From Fasciola hepatica (Eukaryota > Platyhelminthes > Trematoda > Plagiorchiida > Fasciolidae), in NCBI GenBank assembly GCA_948099385.1, contig CANUEZ040000103.1, positions 8,976,501 through 9,040,500 on the forward strand: DNA of 64,000 bases. Direction: 5' to 3'. A model generated the notes under the pieces. That model saw nothing but the letters and a program-made list of their open reading frames with translations, was not told where the DNA came from and did not search any database. This document shows, piece after piece, positions 22,677 through 33,799 of the stretch; within the stretch, counting starts at the first letter, position 1, and every line of letters begins with the position of its first letter. The position numbers and the translations under genes are program-made.

Positions 22677-25600
22677 CTCGCCCTTCCTTTAAAACATTCG
22701 GTCCGGACGTGCCAGGGTGCCAAGTCGCATCCGTTCACCCATTTGCCTCGTGGTCCTTGATCGATTTTGAAACTGGAATTCTTCCTCTCCAATACGGTGT
22801 AGGGTCCACTCCATCGTTTGTGGAACTTGCTAGCCCCCGGACCGGCCACTGCGGGTCTGTTACGATTCCTTACTTTTACCAGCTGTCCGGACATGAACGG
22901 ATCCCATTTCTGTGTTTGGTTCCGTCTATCGTACCTTGCCTTGTTACGACTCTGAGCAATTCTTGTCTGTTGTACGGCCACTTTCTCTAGATGCCTCCGC
23001 TCGCGGGTTGTCAGAGGTTTATCATTCTTCATGTTGAGCCACACATCCAGTCGCGTTCTAGGTTCCTGCCCAAAAACCAGTTCAAACGGTGTCGTCCCCA
23101 TTGTTGAATGGCTCGTTGCGCGGTAACTGAGTAATATCTCCGACAGTCCTTCTTGCCAATCACTTCCGTGGTTATTTAGCCACTCCTTCAGCGTTCTGTT
23201 GAATCTTTCCGTCATTCCGTTTGCCTGGGGGTGGTAAGGCGACGTTCGTATTCGCCGGATCCTCCATTGTTCCAACATGTCTCGAAATTTCTTCGATTCG
23301 AAGCAGGGACCCTGGTCAGTGATGACCGTTTCTGGTACACCAAATCGCGCCACCACATTATCGACAAACACTCGAGAGACCGTATCGCCTGTTTGATCCG
23401 GTATCGGGATTGCTTCCACCCAGCGAGACACGTGGTCAACCATTGTCATGATGTACCGGTTTCCAGTAACACTCACAGGTAAAGGACCAAAAATGTCCAA
23501 ACCCCAGCTTTGAAAGACTCGCTGTGCTTCTATGGGCTGCATTGGCGGTGTAGCTGTTGCGTGCTCCCGGTTCCGTTGACAATCGGGGCAAGTTCGTATG
23601 TAGTCGTCAACGTCGTGCCGCATCGTGGGCCAGAAGACTCTGCGCCGCAACAATTCGAAGACTCGTTGTTGTCCTATGTGAGCACTGTCGTGCGCTAGCT
23701 GTATTGCCTGCTCACGTACGGCCTCGGAAACAAAAGGCAGTCGTCTGGGTCGCAGACCCTGTCCCACATCAACGTCAACGAACAGCTTGCCATCTTCCGC
23801 ATGCAATCGCTCCCAAATTTTTAGTAGGTCGCGCAGTGCAGGTGAGCTCCCGTCTGGTCTTGTTTTGGCTTGAAGATGTGAACAAACCGTCCGCACCAGA
23901 CTGTCATTTCTTTGGTGGCTGAAAACACCCTCATTTGACATTAGCCGATTCACTGGGATCGCCTCCGCCGGCAGTTGGTCGTCTGGGATCGGGCGGGATA
24001 ATGCGTCAGGTATTTCGTTTTCTCGTCCGCTAACATGCTCGATTGTAAAGGTGAATTCTTGCAGGCGGTACGCCCACCGTGCCAACCTCCCTCTTGGATC
24101 TCTTGTTGTCATCAACCACGTCAATGGCTTGTGATCCGTTTTGATACAGAAGTTAGTAGCAATCAGATATGTTCTCCACTTTTCCAGTGCCCACACGATT
24201 GCTAAGCATTCCTTTTCCGTGGTGGAGTATTTCCTCTCGGCACTTGTGAGCAGTCGACTGGCGTACTCGATCACTCCAGACGGTTGTGACAATACTGCGC
24301 CAATTCCGACGTCACTGGCATCCACAGCTACGGTGAATCTCTCATGCGGCTTTGGTATTGTCAAACAGTTTCGAGGGTTTGTTGCACTTTCCTTGAGTTT
24401 CCTGAACGCCGCCTCCGTATCTGACGTCCACTCGAATTTCTTATCCTTCCTCAGTAGTTGAAACAGGACACCAGCTTTCTGGGCAAAATTTGGCACAAAC
24501 TTGGCGTCATAGCCGACCAAGCCAAGGAAGGATCTCAGTTGGCGCTTTGATTTTGGCGAGGGGAAACCCCTAATCGTCTCCGCTTTCTCGGGTAGGGGTT
24601 GCAGTTTTCCTCCTCCAACAATATGTCCCAAACAAACGATTTTGTCACGCGCTATCTGGCACTTCTTTGCACTCAACTTCAAACCCGCCGATTTGATTCT
24701 CTCTAGGACTGCGCTTAATCTGGACACATGCCCGTCAATTGTCCTCGAAAATACCACAATATCATCCCCATACACCACAACACCATCCAGGTTCTCCAGT
24801 ACCTGGAGCAGCAAACGCCTGAAAGTAGCCGGTGCGTTACACAACCCAAAAGGCATCCGCAGGAACTCATACTGCTTCCCGTTGACACAGAACGCTGTTT
24901 TCTCTCTGTCGCTCACGAGCACCGGCAGCTGCCAATAGCCCGACCTCAAGTCGATTAACGACAGCACCTTCGCGTCATGAAGCTGCTCAAATATCTCCTC
25001 GGTTAATGGCATTGGGAACGCATCCTTGATTGTGACGCGGTTCAGTTCCCGGAAGTCAACGCAAAATCTATACGTCCCATCCGATTTCCGCGTTAACAAC
25101 ACTGGTGAGGAATACGGGCTAGTGCTTTCCTGAATTATTCCCTTCGACAGCATGTCCCGAACCTGCTTCTCAACTTCCGGTACGACTTTCCACGGCAGCC
25201 TCCGATACACTGGTTTGCATACCGCACCCGGCACCAAATTGATCCTGTGTTCTTGCCAATCGCAAAAGCCGTACTCATCATCTGGTGTCGAAAACAACTC
25301 CGCATACCTCTCGAGACACTGTCTGACACACGGGACTGGACAACCTGGAACTGAGGAAGTTTTTACGATACCAACGCGGTTCAGCCGGCCCCAGCGGGAT
25401 TGCAGCTCGACATCCTCCTCCCCAACCCGCATTCGATGAGCTTCGAAATCAATTTTTGCTCCTACGCGTTCCAACAGATCAACCCCTACGATTGTCTCGG
25501 CGACCCCTTCAACCAGTAACATCTCATGCGTCACACGAACGTCGCCGATCTGAACCGTTAGCTGCTGCTTTCCCGCTACTCTCAGAGCCTCTCCTCCGAC

Positions 25601-26464
25601 TGCACGCACTCGTATTTCGCATGGCCTCACTACGATTCCCTCAACGCGAGGTGTCACAGATACCCCAGCCCCCGTATCTACGACTGCAATTTTACGTTCG
25701 CCCCCAATTCTGATCTCAACCATAGGCACCCCCCTCGACTTGAATGTAGATAAAGAAAAGCAAGACGAGAAGCGTTTTTCTGGACAAAATCGGGCGAAAT
25801 GTCCTACCTTGCCACATGCAAAACACCTCCTTCGTGTTCCATGCGTCATTGCGTCATTATTGCGTTGTGTTTGTCGATTGAGTTCCAGTTTTAATTGTGC
25901 GATTTCCTCGCTCATCTTCTGCAACGTGGACTCCAAATCCGATTGCTCTAATCGGGAAACTGTCACTTCTTCGTGGGCTGCACGAACAATCATAAACAGG
26001 CGTTCTGTATCATTCACGCCGCACGCAATCGCCATTCTCAACCTGCCTTGGACATCCGGGGCCATGCTTTGAACGAAACGATCACGAACAAGGCGTGCCC
26101 TAGTTACGCCACTTGCCTCGGGCAGCCCGATCGATAGTTGGCGCAACAGGTACTGATAATGAACGACTGGGTCTTGGGTGCTGTCATAACGTGCCGTACT
26201 GAATCGGTCCATTGCTTTCTGCCGATCACCTTCCTGTGTGAACTCCTTCACCAGCCCCGCACGGACCTCCCGATAAGTGGGGCTTGTTTTTCCCCCCATC
26301 TTCAGATCATACACCGCCTTGGCACGCCCAGTCAGCAGTGCCCCAAGCGCCGCCAACAAAGGTGTGTCTCCTTTCACTCCGTTGCATGCCGCTATCCTTT
26401 CAAAATCCGTGATCCATTCCTCCACATCCCCATCCGCGAACGCAACAGGCCAGGGAAACTTCAT
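22490..26464 (-). CDS. Gag-Pol polyprotein of the intact Gypsy element
   Basis: About 1,324 residues starting at MKFPWPV (26,464), chosen because it lies just after the primer-binding site. The frame itself is open upstream into the 5' LTR, to a possible Met at 26,689. Order: Gag capsid-like region; zinc knuckle CX2CX4HX4C near residue 220; protease DTG near 262; RT with RMPFGLCN and YGDD near 565; RNase H (DASDVG near 714); integrase HX3H...CX2C zinc domain near 930-965; integrase core D near 989, D near 1,049 and E near 1,085 (D-35-E); a GPY/F-type module (GPYTVLE) near 1,210; and a basic tail that runs 187 bp into the 3' LTR. Gag and Pol share one frame, so no frameshift is needed. It copies RNA to DNA and integrates it. 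Confidence 0.95.
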   Translation of the reverse strand: MKFPWPVAFADGDVEEWITDFERIAACNGVKGDTPLLAALGALLTGRAKAVYDLKMGGKTSPTYREVRAGLVKEFTQEGDRQKAMDRFSTARYDSTQDPVVHYQYLLRQLSIGLPEASGVTRARLVRDRFVQSMAPDVQGRLRMAIACGVNDTERLFMIVRAAHEEVTVSRLEQSDLESTLQKMSEEIAQLKLELNRQTQRNNDAMTHGTRRRCFACGKVGHFARFCPEKRFSSCFSLSTFKSRGVPMVEIRIGGERKIAVVDTGAGVSVTPRVEGIVVRPCEIRVRAVGGEALRVAGKQQLTVQIGDVRVTHEMLLVEGVAETIVGVDLLERVGAKIDFEAHRMRVGEEDVELQSRWGRLNRVGIVKTSSVPGCPVPCVRQCLERYAELFSTPDDEYGFCDWQEHRINLVPGAVCKPVYRRLPWKVVPEVEKQVRDMLSKGIIQESTSPYSSPVLLTRKSDGTYRFCVDFRELNRVTIKDAFPMPLTEEIFEQLHDAKVLSLIDLRSGYWQLPVLVSDREKTAFCVNGKQYEFLRMPFGLCNAPATFRRLLLQVLENLDGVVVYGDDIVVFSRTIDGHVSRLSAVLERIKSAGLKLSAKKCQIARDKIVCLGHIVGGGKLQPLPEKAETIRGFPSPKSKRQLRSFLGLVGYDAKFVPNFAQKAGVLFQLLRKDKKFEWTSDTEAAFRKLKESATNPRNCLTIPKPHERFTVAVDASDVGIGAVLSQPSGVIEYASRLLTSAERKYSTTEKECLAIVWALEKWRTYLIATNFCIKTDHKPLTWLMTTRDPRGRLARWAYRLQEFTFTIEHVSGRENEIPDALSRPIPDDQLPAEAIPVNRLMSNEGVFSHQRNDSLVRTVCSHLQAKTRPDGSSPALRDLLKIWERLHAEDGKLFVDVDVGQGLRPRRLPFVSEAVREQAIQLAHDSAHIGQQRVFELLRRRVFWPTMRHDVDDYIRTCPDCQRNREHATATPPMQPIEAQRVFQSWGLDIFGPLPVSVTGNRYIMTMVDHVSRWVEAIPIPDQTGDTVSRVFVDNVVARFGVPETVITDQGPCFESKKFRDMLEQWRIRRIRTSPYHPQANGMTERFNRTLKEWLNNHGSDWQEGLSEILLSYRATSHSTMGTTPFELVFGQEPRTRLDVWLNMKNDKPLTTRERRHLEKVAVQQTRIAQSRNKARYDRRNQTQKWDPFMSGQLVKVRNRNRPAVAGPGASKFHKRWSGPYTVLERKNSSFKIDQGPRGKWVNGCDLAPWHVRTECFKGRASVTGNAGARERRKHQGERTNQTRATDKRTGGEYVGGVPKQAKRSTQTTREEAAGPPATSKIA
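22677..22694 (-). other. Polypurine tract of the Gypsy element
   Basis: Directly before the 3' LTR, the minus strand reads AAAGGAAGGGCGAG, the expected plus-strand primer. The old copy in the arms has the similar aaacgaagaacgag before its 3' LTR. Confidence 0.7.
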
Positions 26465-26476
26465 CACGTGAGCGTG

Positions 26477-26488
26477 GTCACGGCACCA
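26477..26488 (-). other. Primer-binding site, tRNA-His type
   Basis: The plus strand reads GTCACGGCACCA, identical to the 3' end of eukaryotic tRNA-His including CCA, one base inside the 5' LTR (which ends at 26,490). The minus strand is therefore TGGTGCCGTGAC, the binding site for that primer. The degraded copies in the arms keep a similar ggtgccatgac at the same place. The tRNA end is established knowledge; its use as primer is inference. Confidence 0.85.
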
Positions 26489-26489
26489 A

Positions 26490-26931
26490 TGTAACAAGGA
26501 CGACAACGCACGGCAGGATACTTGTATTCCCACGGTCACACAAGTCGAGTCATGGCACACATACAGTCGCTTATATAGGCTTTTTTCCAGACTGCGCGGC
26601 ACCAAGATTGCTATTGTCGCTGCTTGAGCGCTTCGGCTGCATTCTGTCCATTTGCCTGTGGCCGATGGCTTGCTTCTCTTGCCCGTCATTTCCCTTCGGT
26701 TGGTCCGACTGTCTCAGTTGACGGCTCGATCGGCAGCCCTTCACCTAAGCTATCTTGCTGGTTGCCGGAGGTCCCGCTGCTTCCTCTCTGGTCGTCTGTG
26801 TGCTTCTTTTTGCCTGCTTCGGGACGCCTCCGACATATTCGCCACCTGTTCTCTTGTCTGTGGCCCTTGTTTGGTTCGTTCGTTCGCCTTGATGTTTACG
26901 CCGTTCCCTGGCCCCAGCATTCCCTGTTACA
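26490..26931 (-). repeat. 5' LTR of the intact Gypsy element
   Basis: 442 bp, beginning TGTAACAGGG and ending CCTTGTTACA on the minus strand, so the terminal inverted repeat is TGTAACA. It carries TATATAA at 26,571-26,577 as a likely promoter element. Confidence 0.95.
26571..26577 (-). promoter_or_regulatory. TATA box in the 5' LTR
   Basis: TATATAA on the minus strand in the LTR, preceded by GCC and followed by GCGACTG. It is likely the U3 core promoter; the copy in the 3' LTR is at about 22,316-22,322. Confidence 0.6.
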
Positions 26932-26935
26932 ATAG

Positions 26936-26980
26936 AGGCGCGCAAGCCATCACACCACGTCAAGGTGCAGTTTCGTCGTG
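26936..26980 (-). mobile_element. 5'-ward continuation of the split RTE element
   Basis: The sequence from aggcgcgcaagcc to ggtgcagt aligns with 61,705-61,740 of the second RTE copy (aggcacacaagcc ... ggtgcagt). There the same bases follow directly on the sequence that ends here at 22,234. How far it extends past 26,980 is unclear. Confidence 0.75.
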
Positions 26981-27429
26981 ATGGAATCTGGCGATGGAGA
27001 AGGTATATGGGCTAGGTGATGTCGGATTTGCAAAGTATGTTAGCCAGGTCATGCTTTCTTATTTATTCAAAAATCTAGGTAACCCTCATAAGCTTGTTCC
27101 ATCGTGGTGCACCTATGGGTTAATTGTAGTACTTTGGCGACATAAAGATATTTTGTAAGGACAATTTCTGATCGGTCTTGTGACTGGCAGGCCTGAATGT
27201 CTTCAGAGAGTTTGCTCGAAATACGGGAATAGGCGGTGATGAGGAACCTTCCTTTAAGGTTTGTCCTGGAATAAGGAAATTCAGTAGTATGAGTTCAATT
27301 ACGAAGAGGATAGGGTGCGTCTTGAGCGAAACACAGATCAGTGATGGGCGTATGCGGTCTAGAATGTGGGGGGTTGAATAGAAGACAAAGATTGAGTTTC
27401 GTACGTCGTAGCCACAAGGGTTCGATTTT
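26981..27429. other. Spacer stretch, nothing recognised
   Basis: No coding frame or repeat was identified between the 5' part of the RTE element and the 3' end of CR1-like element C. Confidence 0.4.
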
Positions 27430-30400
27430 CAGTAGCTCACATCTCTCTTTCATTTCAGAAGAAATGATGAGCCGAGTAATTGGTTTCTGAAGGATTGCTG
27501 AAGTTTTTCGATGGCGAGTCTACCAGGTTTACGTTTAAGAGTGTATACCAGAGGGCAGTACTCGGGCTGCGGTCTGGCGCGGGATTTAAAGATCAAGAGG
27601 TTGCTACAGTGTATTCTAATAGTTCTACAGATAAGGGCTATAGTTCTCTTAGTCTTGGCCACCTGGGAGGCGGCTTGTTCTCGGAAGGTAAAGGTGAAGG
27701 AGTACTGTGAGCTGAGATCTCGTACTAACGAAGCAATAGGAATGTATGAACCGCTAAGGTGAGGGATTTAGGAGGAAGTAACTTTTATACGTGAGAATGG
27801 CAGTCTTAGCAGCGGAAAAACTCATTTTCCAAGTGTTGTACCATATGTTAAGAGCGTTCTGATCACCAGTTATTTCGGTGAGGGTATACGTTAGGTTATG
27901 GGGTTTAAAGAAATGGACAATTTTGGTATCATTGACCAATAGAAACGCCGTGCCATGGCGTGTTTCTTCGAATACTCCGTTGATGTAGAGAAGAAATGAA
28001 AGTGGGCCGAACGCACTGCTTGGTATAACACCACTTGTGACTGGCTGGGGTTATGGTAGACCACCCTTGATGTTTACTGCTTGCAATCGCATGCTAAGGT
28101 TGGATGAAAACTAAGCAAAGAGCGCATCTGTGATGACGTAAGACTTAACCTTGGTTAGCAGCCGAGCATGAGGCATGCGATTAAAAGCTTTTGTCATATA
28201 AACGTAGATAACGATAAATGACTTTCCAGATTCAGCCGACGTTGTGATTATATTAAAAAAATGAAGTTTGCAGGTAAGATACGATCTAGAATTTAGGAAC
28301 CCGTGTTGGTTCTTATTTAATAACCCACAGATAAGAATGAAATGGACAATCTTATCCGTATCTACTCGTTCCACTATCGTAGATATAATGGGAGTGTGGT
28401 TGAAGGGCGGTAATTAGCAGGGTCATGTTAGGCACCCTTCTCCTGAAGAGGGATGTTAACGGATGTTTTCCACTGCGATGGGAAAATGATTTGTCACATG
28501 GAGGCGTTAAATAAAATCAGCGTAAGCATAACAATGTCCGGGCCGCCAAGATGAAACATTGTTAGAGGGATACCATCGGGTCCAGGGAGGGCCGGAGGCA
28601 AGGTGGTATTTAGCAGCTTCTGACTTCGTTAGATGGGAATACTACGGTTGATAAGGTATCGGCAGTCAATGAGGTGAGATCCTGGGTTCGACTATTGTTG
28701 TCTTTTATGAAGGTAGAATTAAAGAAATCATTGAACGCCCTAGCAATTAACTGCAGTGATCTAATACTAGAGTTCTCCGATAGGAGAAAATATGGTATTT
28801 TGGTTGTACAGTGGATGTTCTGAGTTTCAATAAGCCCTGAGAGGTGGACTACTTTATTCGGCTGGTTGAGAGCGTACAGTTCATGCTTTTCCAGCTTGTC
28901 CTCCTTTTCGCTTAGTAGCTGGCGTGAGAAGTGGCTTAGGCAGAGGAAGATAGAGAGGTCGTTGATCCTTTCGTAGGCAAGTTGCAGCTTCTCAGATACA
29001 CGTTACATTTTTTGTTGCCTGCAGGTTTTTCTCACACTGACTTCGACTATCTCGGGAGAAATGACGTTTGGATAGTAGAATAAGTTACGGTAAGTCACGC
29101 CCGATGCCAGCTGAGGATCAAATGTCAAGGAGAATTGATCCCAGGTCTGACTAATCAGGATAGCGGGTAAAATGTCCCATTTGCATTTCGAAAAGATTTC
29201 CGATTTCGAGGTCCTTCGGGGTGACGCGGTTGAACTGAGTATTCACATGTTATGACATTATGATCACAACCAGGAAAGTGGCTAAGGACATTTGTCTTTA
29301 TATCCCGGAGGCCTAAAGTGAAGATAAAATCAAGAATATTGTTCCCTCTGGTGGGTGATGTTACGTGTTGCTTCCATCCGCCTGCACGGATACATGACAT
29401 AAAAATACATAATTTCGTAGAAGATTTCAGGTTTGTCCAACAAGTGTTAGGGAGGTTGAAGTCCCTGCGACGATTTCAGCAGCGTGCAGGATTTCAGCTA
29501 TGTGACAGAATGCATCGGTGGTTGTATTTACGTGACCCGTGTTGCAGCCCAGCGTGCAGTAAACACAGCCAGCGACGAGCTGTCCTTGAAGCCGTGGTAT
29601 AGGGATCCAAACACAGTCTTGGACCCTATCAAATACAGGAAGTTGGAGTAAGTGTGTTACAAGACAGTTCTTACTATAAGCAAGACATCCACCACCATCT
29701 CTCTCAGATTTTTCCGTAGCGAACATATTATAACCTGGTATGGAGATCTGTCGGAGGGGTGTTTTATCGGTAAGCCAAGTTTCAGTTGCGAGGATCACAT
29801 CAAGGTGAGATTGCAGCGCAAAGGAGCGGACGGATGCAAGTTTGGTCACAAGGGAGCGAGCGTTCAAAAGTGCAATTGCAAAATTATCATCATCATGGCC
29901 ACGACGTATATTGAATATATGGCCCCTAAAGTTGACTGCCAGATTTGAAGAAATTAAGGCCACTGGCGGACTGTAGGCTGATGTGGGGAGAGATGGTATG
30001 GCAGGTGAGACATTTAGAAGAAACGAAAAAAGGCAAATTTGGATAGGGTGGCATTGAGTCCGAAAGCTCACGACTATTTGGGAAATAGGGAACAGGATGT
30101 ATGGTGTGGTTGGGTGGGACGTAAGTATTCAACCGTTAATGCATTTGGATAAGGTGATGGCAAAACTATCTGAATAGTCTTTCCGAGACTTCCATTTTCG
30201 TGGTTAGATTAGGTGTTGTTATGTTTCACTACACCTGGAAACGAAAGACTGATTGGGAGCGAAGAGCGAGGCCCGGGTCCTGAGGTGTGATGACTGATTT
30301 TGCCGACGAAGTTACTCTACTTAGTTTTGAATTCATTGCGGATATCGGTGTAATTACATTTAGTCCAGCTCCTTTCTGAGGTTTGCAAAGAATGACTAGT

Positions 30401-31150
30401 TCTGTCATGGACCGCTGAGGGATTACTGATTTGATTTAAGGTATTGGGATGTTTTCCCGAACCGGTGTTTGATTTTGGATTCCTGCAAAGGTTGGCTTTC
30501 GTTTCTTGAACAATATGCTGTGGAAGTAGTTAGTAAGTTTGACCAGGCACCCCTCAATCTAGTCTAAGGAATCACGTCATTCGGGTTTTTGTATGATAAT
30601 TTGTTACTGGTCCTGGATTCAGGGGGACTTTTATCAGGTCTGTGGACGTCAGGAAACATAGTAAGTTGGACCATTTCATCAGGACCATTCTGTAAGTTTG
30701 AGGCTTGCGACGCGGCTCAGATGGAGTGGAGACTGGCGAATTATCTAGATCAGCAGCTATTTTGCGACCAACTACATAAGAAGCCTCCGCACGATGGCCG
30801 AAGCTTGTTAAATTGAGCTGCTGAGAGGGACTATTGGCTCAATATTTATCAAGGCTATGATCTTTGTCGTGGATTTTGTGAACCCCTCTTCCCAGAGGGG
30901 TTTTATCCAGAGGCATCCTCGTCCTCTTGAATTCTGTATTAGCAGCGACAAAATACTGTCGGCTGATAAATTCCTTGGCAGCAACTTCAGTTTTAAACTG
31001 AGACAGGAGGGGACATATATTTCTCTGTGAAGTTTTGCAGAGTGTGCAGCAGTAGCATCGTTTGCAAATGCAAGCTGTAAGCCTATAATAATAAAATCTT
31101 GGCAGTTGAGAGGAGTATTCTATCCAGAATATTGAACAAATTTGCATTGT
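27430..31150 (-). mobile_element. Decayed CR1-like non-LTR retrotransposon C (spacer)
   Basis: On the minus strand: an ORF1-like remnant at 30,839-31,147 (KEFISRQYFVAANTEFKR, then DKTPLG). The endonuclease follows at 29,427-30,071 (FAIALLNARSL, ATETWLTD, DGGGCLAYS, ending TLVGQT) and continues at 29,155-29,400 in another frame (RGNNILDFIFT, PGCDHNVI). RT remnants lie at 28,111-28,374 (NQHGFLNSRS, MTKAFNRMPH) and 27,754-27,939 (VNDTKIVHF), with the CR1-type C-terminus at 27,450-27,662 (RPQPEYCPLVY). Many frameshifts and stops show it is dead. It is a different subfamily from elements A and B by sequence. Confidence 0.85.
30881..30902. other. Perfect short hairpin
   Basis: AACCCCTC, loop TTCCCA, GAGGGGTT: eight paired bases. 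It lies inside the ORF1 remnant of CR1-like element C, so it may have no function of its own. Confidence 0.5.
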
Positions 31151-32671
31151 TGGGTTGTGATGCGTCTGAAAAATTCACAGGCAACGGTTTCGATGAACTT
31201 CGTGGCCGAGATTTCCATTACTTTTCTGTGTAGTGTTTTCAGGTCTTAGAAACATTTTTGCGGGCTCCTTCCTGTCCGTTCAAACTTCATTCCACGCTGG
31301 AATTTTCTTGTGCTTGTTAGTATGTAGACAATCAAAAATATAGCAACCCTATAAAGGTCCGGTCTCATAGCATGGACGCTATTTTTCGCACGCTGAGATA
31401 ATTCTCGCGAGTAAAATTTGCCATGAAACCAAGATTATCTACGGGTTCATACAAACTAATAATGGATTACGTGGAATTATGCAGAGTCTAATCTAGTCTA
31501 AACGCTATGGAGTCAGGGATTCACAATGCTTTACCTCATTGGCTGACCGCATGCGGTAACAAGTTATCGGTATCAATACCAATTCCTTCTGAATAAGTTA
31601 AATAACTAAAATGTTGGATCCGTCGTGCTAGTGACAAATTGAAAATACAATTCTTATGATGCGCATAAAATGCCTTGGAGTTATGTAAATCTAATCGCAA
31701 AAGATCGCTAATGCAAACCATTACGAGTGATAAATTCACACAGCAAGTTGAATATTGTAGCCTCTATAATGCGATCAGTTTGTACAGCTGGTGCAGTCAT
31801 TGAATACAGCCCCCTGGATCAAGGCTTCCGTTGATCACCAGGGGAGTAGAAGCTACGATAACGGCTTTGTAACTAGCATGCAGAATAAACAGTTACACCG
31901 TTCTTAATCCTAGCGAACATCCCATTCGAACACGCGTTTGGTTGTCACGAATTTTAAGACCAATTGAACATCTGTTATCATTTAATCAGATGCGCAATGT
32001 TCCACCTCGTTCAACTCCAGCCTAGCTCAGGATCATATCCTGATCTCTGATTGAAATAATGGTAATTTTCATGCAATTTAACTAAAACCGAATTGATGTA
32101 ATTGATGTTCTTCTGTACACTGCTCCTCCTGTCATCTTGATCGGAGGTCCTACCAACTGGTTTCTCCGTATTTCGCAGTAGTTCAGCAAGAAGTATGCAG
32201 TCTAAATGCAGAAAGCGTCTCAGTTCTTGCTTCGTAAACATTGTTGAAGTTATTCGCTCTTATAGAACCCAGAAATTCATTCCACGGTAGTGATGTTACC
32301 AATTTCTGATTCACTTTACGTAAGAAAATGGTCTATCACAGAAGATCCTTATAATTAGGAACTAACATTATTACTAAAGCTGAATATGTTAGACACACAC
32401 ACACTATACATCAACCCAATAATCGGGTTTTCTTTCGCTGACAGTTTCACTTTGAGGTTCCACATATCCGTACCAAGATAAACTAGTTTTCATCAGCATG
32501 TTATAATTTATATTACATTTTGTCGGATCATGTATGGTTGACCGTTTGAGACAGACTAGATCCGAGGTGGAGCGCAACAAATCCAGGACAAGGAGGTCTT
32601 TATTTCGAGCTTTTAACGAGTTCTTTCGACCACTTGCATAGTTGTGGCACTCATCACTTCCAGGGAATCAA
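31151..32671. other. Inner right spacer, mostly unassigned
   Basis: Short frames only (31,536-31,739 and 32,011-32,241, both minus), without recognised motifs. There is a hairpin at 31,811-31,844 and a short (AC)n run near 32,394. The segment reaches the inner edge of the right arm. Confidence 0.35.
31811..31844. other. Bulged hairpin
   Basis: CCCCTGG + ATCAA, loop GGCTTCCG, TTGAT + CCAGGGG, with a two-base bulge (CA) in the right strand. Twelve pairs in total. No neighbouring gene. Confidence 0.45.
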
Positions 32672-32677
32672 CGTAAG

Positions 32678-33799
32678 TGAAATTGATTTGCATCGTGTCA
32701 TTAGGTAGAATTTCGGATCGCAGCTCCAAGTAAAAATGACGCTTTTAGGCATCTTAGAGACATGTTTGACTTCAATATTTTGTGTTAAAATGAACCAATA
32801 TCCTTTCTCCTCCTAGCAAAGAATGATTTTAGTTCGCTTCAGATCTGGGAAATTTACCGCTGATAACTAACGATAGTCAAGTGTTCGGAATCGTGAACTT
32901 CAGGCCTTGACGTTTTCAGATCGAATCTCCCCACCGCCACCGCGCTTCCTTATTCGGCATCCTGAGGTGGCCCGTGGATCCTTTCCAGAAACAGTTTATT
33001 TTGTTGTACATCAAACAAAGGAATGGCGTTATAATTAAGATCAAACTAATTGGATTGGTCAAATCATTATTCTGTATATACCTTCACAGATCTGAAAGAA
33101 AATAATGGACAAACGAAACTTGTTGTATCAGAACATTTACAAGCCTCCCGTGAGATGTGATACGAGGTGTTTTTCTGAAGGAGTGTTAAATTTCTAAATT
33201 GCTTTCTTCCACTGAATTCTAGCAACAGTCTAATAATTGCGTCAACGAACTTTCTACTATCTCATTTTTTTTCTTATTTCCATCCATCAACAAGACGCAC
33301 AGGAAGTATTCCGTCCGAAAATGCAATAATATTGAATTCGAGGCCATAGTTCACGAGGAACTACGTATTTACAATATTTCCCCCCTAAATAATGTCCATT
33401 TGAGCCCTTCATGACTCATCATGCACTAATTACTTATCCAAAAATTAAACTGACCGTCAAAACCGGATGCTTTTGAACTGAATTCCCTAACGGAATCAAT
33501 ATATGCTACCCTTTGTAAGCCTTATCTTGCAAGTCTCTCGACAGCTAACACCTGCCTTAATCAAAATTGTTTTATTCTCCTGTGATAAAAGAATTTGTGT
33601 TTACAGGGATGCTGTCGGTTTGTTGAAGGCAAAGATTTTCCGCACTATTAATTTAGGGCTCATTGCAATCATATATTCGTCGTCGAGGCAAAGCCTTTAT
33701 GACTGGCCGTGGCTTTATCCCGCCTTCCGTCGTCGGAGTTATTTACCATGTAGCCCATACAGCAGCAAAAATTATTTTGTGTTTATCAAGCTTGGTTGC
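32678..33799. other. Right arm inner end, no gene recognised
   Basis: Mirror of 17,401-18,522. It carries the right-arm alleles of the three clustered substitutions at 32,679, 32,694 and 32,832. Confidence 0.35.

Larger units (their letters stand above)
22235..26931 (-). mobile_element. Intact young Ty3/Gypsy LTR retrotransposon
   Basis: The element is 4,697 bp with 442-bp LTRs, flanked by a 4-bp target duplication ATAG (22,231-22,234 and 26,932-26,935). Order on the minus strand: 5' LTR, primer-binding site matching tRNA-His, one gag-pol frame, polypurine tract, 3' LTR. By my reading the LTRs differ at a single base (26,492 T against 22,237 A), next to the terminus of the 3' LTR. No stop or frameshift is present in gag-pol, and no envelope-like frame follows. 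It is inserted in an older RTE element. The near-identical LTRs and open frame suggest a recent insertion from a possibly active family; activity itself is not shown. Confidence 0.96.

Noticed and set aside
22369..22990. Plus-strand proteins of 107 and 197 codons in and beside the 3' LTR
   Set aside because: They are antisense shadows of the Gypsy polyprotein and LTR; the same frame recurs in the 5' LTR.
22235..26931. Endogenous retrovirus-like element with envelope
   Set aside because: The frame ends inside the 3' LTR and there is no room for, or trace of, an envelope gene. It is a plain LTR retrotransposon.
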